Assembly: GCA_023457325.1 (NCBI GenBank)
Contig: JAEWLX010000077.1
Span: 1-22,118, forward strand
Source: Bacillota bacterium
GTDB lineage: Bacteria > Bacillota_I > Bacilli_A > RFN20 > CAG-826
Direction: 5' to 3'
DNA: 22,118 nt
Position numbers and translations under genes: made by a program. Positions within the stretch are counted from its first letter, which is position 1. Every line of letters begins with the position of its first letter. Positions 7,571 to 14,964 of the stretch are shown here, one piece after another. The notes beneath the pieces are model-generated. The model made no database searches and was not told where the DNA came from. It saw nothing but the letters and a program-made list of their open reading frames with translations.

Positions 7571-8445
7571 TTAAATCCGAATACTCGCGAAAAGAAACCC
7601 TTTTTTTCTTTGAAGTTGTTGCGATTTTTCATAATATTTTCAATATCGTTATACATCTCTTGTGCACTTTGATAACGGTCAAGAGGGCTTTTACGACATG
7701 CTTTGATAATTATTTTCTCGACCTCTTTAGAAATTGAGGGATCGATTTTTGAGGGACTAGGGAAGGGTCTTTTAATGTGCGCGACCGCAATGTCGACTGG
7801 CAAAGCCTCATCAAAAGGGACGTGGCCAGTTACTAATTCAAAAAAAGTAATACCTAAAGCATAAATATCACTTAATGGCGAAGGCTTCTTCGCCTGACAT
7901 AATTCGGGAGCAAGATAGTGAACACTACCCAAAATGTGCTCATCGGGATTTGATTGGGTCATCTCCTCATTCGTGGCGATGCCAAAATCACCAAGCTTAA
8001 TCGTTCCGTCGGCCATGTAATAAACATTTTGTGGCTTGATGTCACGATGAATAACACCGTGATTATGGATATAGATGACAGCGCTTAATATTTGCAACAT
8101 TATTTCGCACGCTTCATATGGTTGAAGGCGGGTCAGAAACATTAGTTTCTCGTGAAGAGTCTGACCTTTAACGTATTCATTTGCCATATACGGCCGACCA
8201 TCGACCTCACCATTGTTGTAAACTTTTATGATGTTTTGATGTTGTAAACTTGCAACAGCGGCGACTTCATGTTTAAAACGACGAATATTTTCAAAGTCAT
8301 TCATCAAATCTTCTTTCATGATTTTGATAGCCACAACCCGTTTGGAAATAACGTCAGTCGCTTCATATACTTCGGACATTCCTCCTGAGCCAAGGCGACT
8401 CGTTATGCGGTAACGACCATCAATTTTATCACCGATTTTGATCAT
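7567..8445 (-). CDS. prkC: Ser/Thr protein kinase, kinase domain only (PrkC-type without PASTA)
   Basis: Hanks-type protein kinase. All key motifs are present: glycine loop LGSGGMSEVYEA (18-29), K41 in VAIKIM, E60, catalytic HRDIKPQN (133-140), DFG (153-155), and APE (179-181) after an activation loop with Thr and Ser residues. The kinase fold ends near residue 275, and the chain stops at 292 with a basic, aromatic tail (KKGFFSRVFGFK). Typical PrkC/StkP proteins of Bacilli continue with a transmembrane helix and several PASTA repeats that bind peptidoglycan fragments, about 600 residues in all; here these are absent and rsgA begins in the overlapping ATGA, so nothing has been frameshifted away. 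The tail may be a peripheral membrane anchor. It overlaps prpC by 17 bases. Confidence 0.94.
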   Translation of the reverse strand: MIKIGDKIDGRYRITSRLGSGGMSEVYEATDVISKRVVAIKIMKEDLMNDFENIRRFKHEVAAVASLQHQNIIKVYNNGEVDGRPYMANEYVKGQTLHEKLMFLTRLQPYEACEIMLQILSAVIYIHNHGVIHRDIKPQNVYYMADGTIKLGDFGIATNEEMTQSNPDEHILGSVHYLAPELCQAKKPSPLSDIYALGITFFELVTGHVPFDEALPVDIAVAHIKRPFPSPSKIDPSISKEVEKIIIKACRKSPLDRYQSAQEMYNDIENIMKNRNNFKEKKGFFSRVFGFK

Positions 8446-9187
8446 TTTTCATGACCTCCCAATACGCGACAGCAATATTATCGGAGCCACCGTTCAAGTT
8501 AGCGACTTTGATGAGTGTTTCAACCTTTTGCTCAGGTCGTTCCTCAGTCGTCAATATGGCATGAATTTCTTGTTCACTGATGTTGTTATATAGTCCATCG
8601 CTACAGAGCATTATCGAAAAACCAACATAAGGAATCGATTTAATATCCATCGTTAAAGATGGATAAATTCCTAACGCATTCATTAAGACATGGCGTTTAG
8701 GATGAGTCGAAATTTCTTCTTTTGTAATTTTTCCAGTTCGATATAAATAATCGACATAAGTTTGATCTTCGGTAAGCCTTTCAAGGGCATTGTAGCGGAC
8801 AGCATACGCTCGTGAATCACCAATATTGGCGACAATAATTCGATCTTCAATAATCAAGGCGGCAACGAGTGTCGTGCCCATGTCCTTATATGCTTGATTT
8901 GAATAAGCGGCATTATATATCTCGTTATTGGCGTAGCGAATTTGATTAGACAACCATCTTTTCGCGAAGAAGGGATGAATAAATTTTGGTTTATTCTTAA
9001 ATGCCTCGCTCAAGACGGAAATAGCGGTTCGCGAAGCAAAATCACCTTTGTTATGTCCGCCCATGCCATCACAAACGAGCATCAAAATATCGCCTTCGGA
9101 ATTAGTTATGACCGTGGCTTGATCTTCGTTTGACACGCGGACGCGACCGATGTCAATTCGATATGCAAAGCGTCCCTTGACTCTCAC
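8429..9187 (-). CDS. prpC: PP2C-family Ser/Thr protein phosphatase
   Basis: Metal-dependent phosphatase that reverses PrkC phosphorylation. The 252-residue PPM/PP2C fold shows SNEDQ (19-23), the metal-binding DGMGGH (40-45), GTTLVAA (104-110), NIGDSRAY (121-128), LCSDGLY (194-200) and GGSDNIAV (233-240), which supply the aspartates of the binuclear metal centre. Start is GTG 9187, overlapping the rlmN stop in a GTGA, with AAGGAG six bases upstream. Gene pair prpC-prkC is the standard arrangement in Firmicutes. No membrane segment. Confidence 0.96.
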   Translation of the reverse strand: MRVKGRFAYRIDIGRVRVSNEDQATVITNSEGDILMLVCDGMGGHNKGDFASRTAISVLSEAFKNKPKFIHPFFAKRWLSNQIRYANNEIYNAAYSNQAYKDMGTTLVAALIIEDRIIVANIGDSRAYAVRYNALERLTEDQTYVDYLYRTGKITKEEISTHPKRHVLMNALGIYPSLTMDIKSIPYVGFSIMLCSDGLYNNISEQEIHAILTTEERPEQKVETLIKVANLNGGSDNIAVAYWEVMKNDQNR

Positions 9188-10221
9188 ATTTTCTCCTTAG
9201 CGCGCAACTGACCACAGGCAGCATCGATATCAGCGCCAAATTCTTTTCTAATAGTTGATGTAATGCCTCGTTTTGTTAAACGATTTTGAAACTCTCTAAC
9301 AGCGAGATCGTCACTGCGACGATAACCTTTTTCATCGATAGTGTTGTAAGGTATGAGATTGACATATGCTTCAATGCCACGAATCAAATCGGATAATTGG
9401 TCGGCATAAGCAACGGCATCATTTACCCCAGAAAGTAAAATATATTCAAAAGTCACTCTTCTTCCTGTTTTAAAAACATAGTATTTAACAGCATCGATTA
9501 GTTGATCAAGCCCATAAGCTTGATTAATGCGCATCAACTTACTGCGCAAGGCATCATTGGGTGCATGTAAAGAAATAGCGAGATTTACTTGCATGCCTTC
9601 ATCAGCATATTGATAAATACGTGGAACAATGCCGCATGTTGAAACAGTAATGCGTCGAGCGCCAATCGCAAAAGCTTTTGGATGATTGGCGATTCGAATA
9701 AAATCCATGACATTATCATAATTGTCGAACGGTTCACCCGTTCCCATAATAACGACATGAGTGACGACTTCGCCTTTTCCTTCTTCATTAAGAAGGTTAT
9801 TCATAACGACTATTTGGCCAACCATCTCATCGACCGTGAGATTTCTTTGTTTACTAAGCAATCCTGAAGCGCAAAAAGAACAGCCCATATTGCAACCAAC
9901 TTGACTCGAAACGCATAATGCGTTGCCATAGTTATAACGTAACAGAGCGCTTTCGATTTTACTTCCGTCCTGAAGCTCTAATAACAATTTGATTGTTCCA
10001 TCTTCAGAAATCTGTTTTTTATAAATAGATGGTATTGCAAAATAGTATTCGCTTTTTAATACTTCACGGAAGGATAACGAAACATCACTCATCTCATCAA
10101 ACGATTGGGCCTTTTTTTCGTAAATCCAAGTAAAGAGTTGGGTGGCACGATAGGGTTTTTGCCCTTTTTGAACCATCGCATCAACTAATTTTTGATGACT
10201 CAAACTATAAATATTATTCAC
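9184..10221 (-). CDS. rlmN: 23S rRNA (A2503-C2)/tRNA (A37-C2) methyltransferase RlmN
   Basis: Radical SAM enzyme that methylates C2 of A2503 in 23S rRNA (and A37 of some tRNAs). 345 residues, usual length. The cluster-binding CxxxCxxC is C110, C114, C117; MGTGEP (159-164) is the SAM-binding GGEP-like motif; the methyl-carrying cysteine is C336 in DIDAACGQL near the C-terminus; C196 in TVSTCG is also conserved. All residues needed for activity are present, in contrast to its upstream neighbour rsmB. GTG start at 10221 overlaps the end of rsmB by eight bases, with GAGG nine bases upstream. Confidence 0.96.
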   Translation of the reverse strand: MNNIYSLSHQKLVDAMVQKGQKPYRATQLFTWIYEKKAQSFDEMSDVSLSFREVLKSEYYFAIPSIYKKQISEDGTIKLLLELQDGSKIESALLRYNYGNALCVSSQVGCNMGCSFCASGLLSKQRNLTVDEMVGQIVVMNNLLNEEGKGEVVTHVVIMGTGEPFDNYDNVMDFIRIANHPKAFAIGARRITVSTCGIVPRIYQYADEGMQVNLAISLHAPNDALRSKLMRINQAYGLDQLIDAVKYYVFKTGRRVTFEYILLSGVNDAVAYADQLSDLIRGIEAYVNLIPYNTIDEKGYRRSDDLAVREFQNRLTKRGITSTIRKEFGADIDAACGQLRAKEKM

Positions 10222-11482
10222 TCGCAGCAGCCTCGACTTTTCGTTTCATGATTGCATAATAAAGGGCGGTGTCGAGGGGGTCGAATGGAAATCGTTGCTT
10301 TTCTTCTATCAGTACAAAATCGCGGTGTTTATCTAAAAAGTCCATTATTAGTGAGCGTCCTTCTTTGCGATTAATGGTTGAAACGATATAAACAAGAATC
10401 CCGTCTTCTCCGACATAAGAGGAACAATTTTCCAAAGTCTCTTTTTGAGCAGCAACTAATTCGTCGATGCTTTCTCGTTTGAAATGCAATAAATAATCTG
10501 GATAGGCTCGAATTAAGTCAAAATTCGAACTCTGGGGATTGACAATGACTAAATCTTGAGGTCGAGATATCGCGGCCTTCATTTCGCTTGGATGCGCTCC
10601 AAAAAAGTTGACATTAGTGAGCTTGTTATAGCGAATGATCTTGGAAATATCAAGACGCTCATCGGTATTTGGCACGCCAAGATTCAAACCGATTCTAGTT
10701 TGAAATTTCAAAAAGAATTCGCGAATAATCGAGTTATCCTCATAAGAATAAAGGAAAGCTTCGCCAACATCATCGCCACATACTTTATCCATCATTTCTT
10801 TAATCGCCATCTTTAGTAAAAAGACATCGAAACTTTGAAAGAAAGCGTTTTTGCGAATCGGCGCCTTACCTTGATAAATGACCATATCGCTAATTGGTGC
10901 TTCACGAAATTCAGGATTATCATCAAGCACTTCTTTAGTCGTTGTCATTAACGTATTAACACGACAAGATTGAAGTTGCGGTTTATTATTCTTCTTCAGA
11001 AGTTTGTAAGTAACTCCTCTTCCGAAATGCTTTTGCCACATTTTGACGAGCCATTCGGGAGTGTTAAAACGAAGTGATAAATATTCTAGTGACTCTGGGG
11101 GTATTGATTCTGGTATCAAATCCCGAGGCGAATCTTGATACGCTAATAATTTTTCGATGACATTGGCCTGTTCTTCATTAAATGAAGCGCGAACATAAGC
11201 GAAAACATCATCCTGTTCAAGACGCTTTAGGAAAAGGGTATTAGCTAAGGCAGCAAACAACAAACACTTTTGGTCTTCGCTATAATCGCCAGACAGATCA
11301 TCGACAATTCTTGCAAAAAGAAAGTGATGGCGAAGTTCACAGCCGACAATCGCTGAAACGAGACTGGCATATTCCTTATCGGCTTGATTATCTTTAAACG
11401 CCAAGCGAAGAGCATGCGAAAATTCCATTCCTTGATATAGGATTTGTTTAAGTAAGTCTTTAACAATTTCTAATGGTCGCAT
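10214..11482 (-). CDS. RsmB (Sun)-like protein, probably catalytically inactive
   Basis: Homologue of 16S rRNA m5C967 methyltransferase by architecture and position (before rlmN). Residues 1-125 form a NusB-like helical domain and 168-177 (PQLQSCRVNT) match the pre-catalytic region of the family. The methyltransferase domain is there only in outline. The SAM loop CAAPGGKT is replaced by a stretch around residues 243-251 (FLYSYEDNS). Motif IV (family DAPCSG) reads NPQSSN at 315-320, so the cysteine is S318. Motif VI (family YSTCTINRKE) reads YIVSTINRKE at 365-374, so the nucleophilic cysteine is S368. The frame is intact over 422 residues, so this is not a recent pseudogene; a structural or RNA-binding role is possible. 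A GAGG lies eight bases before ATG 11482. It opens a new transcription unit behind a terminator. Confidence 0.85.
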   Translation of the reverse strand: MRPLEIVKDLLKQILYQGMEFSHALRLAFKDNQADKEYASLVSAIVGCELRHHFLFARIVDDLSGDYSEDQKCLLFAALANTLFLKRLEQDDVFAYVRASFNEEQANVIEKLLAYQDSPRDLIPESIPPESLEYLSLRFNTPEWLVKMWQKHFGRGVTYKLLKKNNKPQLQSCRVNTLMTTTKEVLDDNPEFREAPISDMVIYQGKAPIRKNAFFQSFDVFLLKMAIKEMMDKVCGDDVGEAFLYSYEDNSIIREFFLKFQTRIGLNLGVPNTDERLDISKIIRYNKLTNVNFFGAHPSEMKAAISRPQDLVIVNPQSSNFDLIRAYPDYLLHFKRESIDELVAAQKETLENCSSYVGEDGILVYIVSTINRKEGRSLIMDFLDKHRDFVLIEEKQRFPFDPLDTALYYAIMKRKVEAAASE

Positions 11483-11501
11483 TCCTTGTGCCTCAATACA
11501 T

Positions 11502-11507
11502 AGTATA
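11502..11507 (-). promoter_or_regulatory. Putative -10 of the rsmB-rlmN-prpC-prkC-rsgA-rpe operon
   Basis: TATACT on the minus strand at 11507-11502, about 19 bases before the start codon and just after a terminator. The -35 is weak. Position between a terminator and a first gene is the main support. Confidence 0.4.
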
Positions 11508-11534
11508 GTAATAGAATTTTGCCTTTTCTACTAT

Positions 11535-11555
11535 AAAAAACGACAAAATGTCGTT
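11535..11555 (-). terminator. Intrinsic terminator after the 11570 gene
   Basis: On the minus strand AACGACA and TGTCGTT make a perfect 7-bp stem with a TTT loop (11555-11539) followed by a run of six T (11540-11535). It separates gmk-priA-11570 from the rsmB operon. Confidence 0.75.
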
Positions 11556-11569
11556 AAAATACTTGATAT

Positions 11570-12031
11570 TTATTTAATGATATCTTCGATTCCCTCAAAG
11601 ATATTGCCCTCAAAAAGTTCGTCATCATCATCGTGGTCGTGTTCGTCATCGTGATTGTGCTCGTCATCAACTACAACCGCATTAGCGTCAGTGATAAAAC
11701 GAGGATATTCTTTGTTAATGTGCTCGTGACGATTTTTTTGTTCATAATAATAAAATTCAACCGCAATATTAATTGCCACATCCGCTAGAGTTTTAAAAAG
11801 ATATGAGGTGATCTTGTCTTCAATTTTTTCGAACGGACGAGGAGCGTGAACGCGAATTAAAGTATTCCAAGATGTTTGATCAATTCCTTCATGATACATA
11901 AAACAATTTGGAGCATAGAAAGAAATGTCGCTCGTTTTAACTTCAAATAGATTGGCGAGGTTTTTTGTGTGTTCAGCCGAGTATGTGCCGATTGCGTATT
12001 GGTCTAGACCAAGAATGGAAATTGTTATCAT
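11570..12031 (-). CDS. Hypothetical protein with His/Asp-rich C-terminal tail
   Basis: 153-residue soluble protein not confidently recognised. Residues 1-100 look like a compact beta-alpha-beta-beta-alpha domain (ITISILGL strand, helix about 18-31, strands near 35-62, long helix 66-97). The pattern recalls tautomerase-fold DUF1904-like proteins, without the N-terminal catalytic proline; treat this as a guess. After a linker, residues 122-138 are almost only Asp, Glu and His (H125, H127, H131, H133), a likely metal-binding tail, then FEGNIFEGIEDIIK. The DNA coding for the tail is built of short repeated units and could be prone to slippage. An AAGGA site precedes ATG 12031 and an extended -10 lies in the gap after priA. 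In B. subtilis the def-fmt genes occupy this place. Confidence 0.75.
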   Translation of the reverse strand: MITISILGLDQYAIGTYSAEHTKNLANLFEVKTSDISFYAPNCFMYHEGIDQTSWNTLIRVHAPRPFEKIEDKITSYLFKTLADVAINIAVEFYYYEQKNRHEHINKEYPRFITDANAVVVDDEHNHDDEHDHDDDDELFEGNIFEGIEDIIK

Positions 12032-12061
12032 GTGTTGAGTTCCTTTTTGTCTGATAAATAA

Positions 12062-12070
12062 ATTATAACA
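12062..12070 (-). promoter_or_regulatory. Extended -10 promoter of the 11570 gene
   Basis: TGTTATAAT on the minus strand (12070 to 12062), a full extended -10, about 30 bases before the start codon and downstream of the priA stop. The -35 region is weak. Suggests that this gene has its own promoter besides read-through from priA. Confidence 0.5.
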
Positions 12071-12079
12071 CCGTGTGGC

Positions 12080-12097
12080 AACTTTTAATTAAAAGTT
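12080..12097. repeat. 18-bp perfect palindrome across the priA stop codon
   Basis: AACTTTTAATTAAAAGTT reads the same on both strands; it includes the last codons and stop of priA and lies directly upstream of the promoter for the 11570 gene. No T-run follows it, so it is not a standard terminator. It might be an operator, or a chance AT-rich symmetry. Confidence 0.4.
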
Positions 12098-14284
12098 ATA
12101 CGGATCGACATTAACCGCGACACTGATTTGCGTTTTACTTTGTAAAGTAAGCAATAACCTTGAAAGATATTTTTTGATAAGTTCTTCCGACTTATATTTA
12201 AGGAGCAAAACACGATGATGAGTTTCCTTTTCAAAATGAATAAATGGTGTTACTGGGCCAAGAATTGTCACATCCGGAAATTGCTTTTTTTCTATTTCTT
12301 CGGCGATTGTATGGATCGTATCGATGGCTAATCCTTCGTTTTTTGATGAAATTTGAACACTTGTTAAGTAGGTATAAGGGGGGTACTGTTGAGCTTTACG
12401 AACCATCATTTCCTTAACAAAGAAGGTTTCATAGTCTTGAGCGGCCGCTAAGCGAATCGCGTAATGGTTGGGATTATAAGTTTGAATTATCGCCTCACCG
12501 ACTTTGGCTGCTCGCCCGCTTCTTCCTACCGCTTGCGTAATAAGTTCAAAAGCGCGTTCGCTACTTCGAAAGGAAGGAAGGGAAAGGCCGATATCAGCAA
12601 GTACAATTCCTACGAGGGTAACATCAGGGAAATCGTGACCTTTGGCAATCATCTGCGTGCCGACCAAAATATCAGCTTCTTTATTACGAAAGGCTTCGAT
12701 CGTTTTGGCGATATTATTGCGCACTCTTCCGACATCACTGTCAAGGCGCAATGTCCGCGCTTCAGGAAATATTTTCTTAATCTCATCTATGATGCGTTCA
12801 GTGCCGAATCCGCTTTTTGAAAAATATTTACCACCACATTCAGGACAAGATTCTGGGGCAAACTCCACATGATTACAATGGTGACATTTAAGCATTTCGT
12901 CCTGACGATGATAAGTGAGGGTTATACCGCAATCTGGGCATTTAAAAATGTGTCCGCAGGAGCGACATGTGACATATCCGCTATACCCTCGCCGATTAAT
13001 TAATAAAACGACTTGTTCGCCTTTTGTCAGTCGCTCAGCAATGTGCTTAATTAATAGTTCGGAAAACATGACCGACTGCCTTGTCAAATTTCGCGGATTT
13101 GACATATCGACAATCGATACTTTGGGAAGTGCCTGCTCATTTATGCGGTGAGGAAGCTCGGCATAATGGTACACGCCTTTTAAAGCGCGGGCCTTACTTT
13201 CGAGCGACGGCGTTGCACTACCTAACACCACCTTAGCGTGATGATGTTCAGCGCGCATGATGGCAATGTCGCGAGCGTGATAAAAAGGGTCTACATCTTG
13301 CTTATAAGATTCGACATGCTCTTCATCAAGAATAAATAAACCAATATTTTCTAAAGGTGCGAATATAGCGCTTCTTGCTCCGACAACCACCCGACATTCA
13401 CCTTTCGATATTCTTCGGTATTCATCATACTTTTCGGCTTCTGTTAGCTCACTATGCAAAATGGCGACATTACCTTTAAACCGCCTCTGAAAGTATTCGA
13501 CCATAATTGGAGTTAGGGCGATTTCCGGAACAAGCATTAAGACGTTTCGCCCTGCATCAATCACCGCTTCAGAAAGGGATAAATAAACCTCGGTTTTGCC
13601 ACTGCCGGTGACGCCTTGAAGTAAACTGACGGCCTGTTCAGCAGCTAAAATACTTCGGACTGCTTCTTTTTGCTCATCATTCAGCGTTTTTGCTGTCTCT
13701 TTTCGAAATTCTGGAATTTCTAAGCGATAGCGTTCAATTTCAATAATTTTTAGACGATTAGCGATAATAAGTTTTTCAACAATACTTGGGGAGCCAGCAT
13801 CTCGTTTGAGGATTTTGCCATTGCGCTTGATGAATCTCAATAATTCAATTTGTCGAGGCGTAAGCCCTTCTTCATTATCATCAATTGCGACAAGATATTT
13901 GTCGTAATATGCTTTAGGTCCTTTAAGCGAGGACATTCTTGGCTTTAGTGATTTGGGAAGCATCGTCTGCAAAACGCTAATCTTAGAAACGAGGTAGTGT
14001 TGACATATTTTTTCAACAAGAGCCATGAGTTCATCATTAAGAAGTTCACTATCATCAATCACATCAATTATTTCTTGAATGAGAAAACCTTTTTCTTTTT
14101 CAAGTTCTTGCAGTGTCTGCTTTGTGTCTTCGACCTTTATGACATAGCCAATTAATTTTCTATTATTAAAATTGATGAGGACCCGAAAACCGATCCGCAC
14201 ATCCTTTTTTCCAAAATAGACATAAGAAAAAGGGCGATTAAGCGCGTTAACTCGATGCTCAGTTAATATTTCTAAAATACGCAT
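12089..14284 (-). CDS. priA: Primosomal protein N' (replication restart helicase)
   Basis: 3'-5' superfamily 2 helicase that recognises stalled forks and reloads the replisome. 731 residues, in the usual range. N-terminal DNA-binding region (about 1-190), helicase lobe 1 with Walker A GVTGSGKT (224-231), DEEH box (320-323) and GSATPS (355-360), then a zinc-binding insertion with four CxxC pairs at C440/C443, C449/C452, C467/C470 and C480/C483, then lobe 2 with GTQMIAKGHDFP and the QAVGRSGR motif VI. All elements are intact. It begins 14 bases after gmk. In B. subtilis rpoZ and coaBC lie between gmk and priA; they are missing here. Confidence 0.97.
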   Translation of the reverse strand: MRILEILTEHRVNALNRPFSYVYFGKKDVRIGFRVLINFNNRKLIGYVIKVEDTKQTLQELEKEKGFLIQEIIDVIDDSELLNDELMALVEKICQHYLVSKISVLQTMLPKSLKPRMSSLKGPKAYYDKYLVAIDDNEEGLTPRQIELLRFIKRNGKILKRDAGSPSIVEKLIIANRLKIIEIERYRLEIPEFRKETAKTLNDEQKEAVRSILAAEQAVSLLQGVTGSGKTEVYLSLSEAVIDAGRNVLMLVPEIALTPIMVEYFQRRFKGNVAILHSELTEAEKYDEYRRISKGECRVVVGARSAIFAPLENIGLFILDEEHVESYKQDVDPFYHARDIAIMRAEHHHAKVVLGSATPSLESKARALKGVYHYAELPHRINEQALPKVSIVDMSNPRNLTRQSVMFSELLIKHIAERLTKGEQVVLLINRRGYSGYVTCRSCGHIFKCPDCGITLTYHRQDEMLKCHHCNHVEFAPESCPECGGKYFSKSGFGTERIIDEIKKIFPEARTLRLDSDVGRVRNNIAKTIEAFRNKEADILVGTQMIAKGHDFPDVTLVGIVLADIGLSLPSFRSSERAFELITQAVGRSGRAAKVGEAIIQTYNPNHYAIRLAAAQDYETFFVKEMMVRKAQQYPPYTYLTSVQISSKNEGLAIDTIHTIAEEIEKKQFPDVTILGPVTPFIHFEKETHHRVLLLKYKSEELIKKYLSRLLLTLQSKTQISVAVNVDPYNF

Positions 14285-14298
14285 AATTTGCCCTATAT

Positions 14299-14898
14299 TT
14301 ATTTAATAAGCTTTGCATTTAATTTGTTTCTAATTATCTCTCTTATTTCCTTGCCGGCTCGGTCCGGGCGATCGTTTAAAACTACATACTCATAGTGATA
14401 TTTAAGGTGCATTTCCTTACGCGCTTTAGCAAGGCGCTTTTGAATGATGTCTTCCGGCTCAGTTGAGCGATGACGAATTCTTCTTTCAAGATCTTCATAA
14501 CTCGGAGGAATAACGAAAATGGAAACGACATTGCTGCCTTTGCAGCGACTAAGTACTTGTTTCGTACCTTCCACTTCGATTTCCAAGACGACGTTTTTAC
14601 CTTGTCTGCGTAATGCATCGACATAGTGCTTTGGCGTACCATAGCGGTTGCCGACAAATTCGGCCCATTCAAGAAAGTTACCGTTATCAATGTTGCGTTG
14701 AAATTCTTCTTTTGAAACAAAAAAGTAATCGACTCCGTCAATTTCGTTAATCCGTCTTTCTCTAGTTGTCATCGAGACACTATAGGCAAGATTAAGACTA
14801 CCATCGCCCATAACTTGGCGGCGAATTGTGCCTTTGCCAACCCCACTCGGGCCAGAAATGATAATAAGGAGTCCTTCCTTTAATGGTTCTTTTTCCAT
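14299..14898 (-). CDS. gmk: Guanylate kinase
   Basis: Phosphorylates GMP to GDP with ATP, essential for GTP and dGTP supply. 199 residues from the ATG at 14898. P-loop GPSGVGKGT at residues 16-24; GMP-binding SVSMTTRERR near 40-49 and DYFFVSKEEF near 57-66; lid region RHRSTEPEDI. The frame is open further up to a GTG at 14931, but that would add residues uncommon in the family and would run across the -10 box, so ATG 14898 is chosen. No clear Shine-Dalgarno is seen; the predicted leader is only about six bases. Divergent from rqcH. Confidence 0.95.
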   Translation of the reverse strand: MEKEPLKEGLLIIISGPSGVGKGTIRRQVMGDGSLNLAYSVSMTTRERRINEIDGVDYFFVSKEEFQRNIDNGNFLEWAEFVGNRYGTPKHYVDALRRQGKNVVLEIEVEGTKQVLSRCKGSNVVSIFVIPPSYEDLERRIRHRSTEPEDIIQKRLAKARKEMHLKYHYEYVVLNDRPDRAGKEIREIIRNKLNAKLIK

Positions 14899-14911
14899 AA
14901 TAAGTAAACTA

Positions 14912-14940
14912 ATTATATGTGAAGATATCACTTAAATCAA
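14912..14940 (-). promoter_or_regulatory. gmk-priA promoter, very short leader
   Basis: Minus strand: TTGATT (14940-14935), 17-base spacer, TATAAT (14917-14912), then 13 bases to the ATG. With initiation about seven bases after the -10 the 5' leader would be about six bases, too short for a ribosome binding site. It shares the 66-base divergent region with the rqcH promoter, which points the other way. Confidence 0.7.
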
Positions 14941-14949
14941 TTCTAATTA

Positions 14950-14958
14950 TGCTATAAT
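14950..14958 (+). promoter_or_regulatory. Extended -10 promoter of rqcH, leaderless
   Basis: TGCTATAAT ends six bases before the ATG at 14965. No Shine-Dalgarno motif fits in the gap and the -35 is weak, as is common for extended -10 promoters. Transcription would start at or within one or two bases of the start codon. Confidence 0.7.
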
Positions 14959-14964
14959 TATGCC

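Noticed and set aside
11615..11670. Short repeated units in DNA (tcgtcatc/tcgtg type), considered as a tandem repeat element or CRISPR-like array
   Set aside because: It is the coding sequence of the Asp/His-rich tail, with irregular units and no spacers.
12464..12820. 118-codon open frame on the plus strand inside priA
   Set aside because: It is antisense to conserved PriA helicase motifs, has no ribosome site and its translation resembles no protein.
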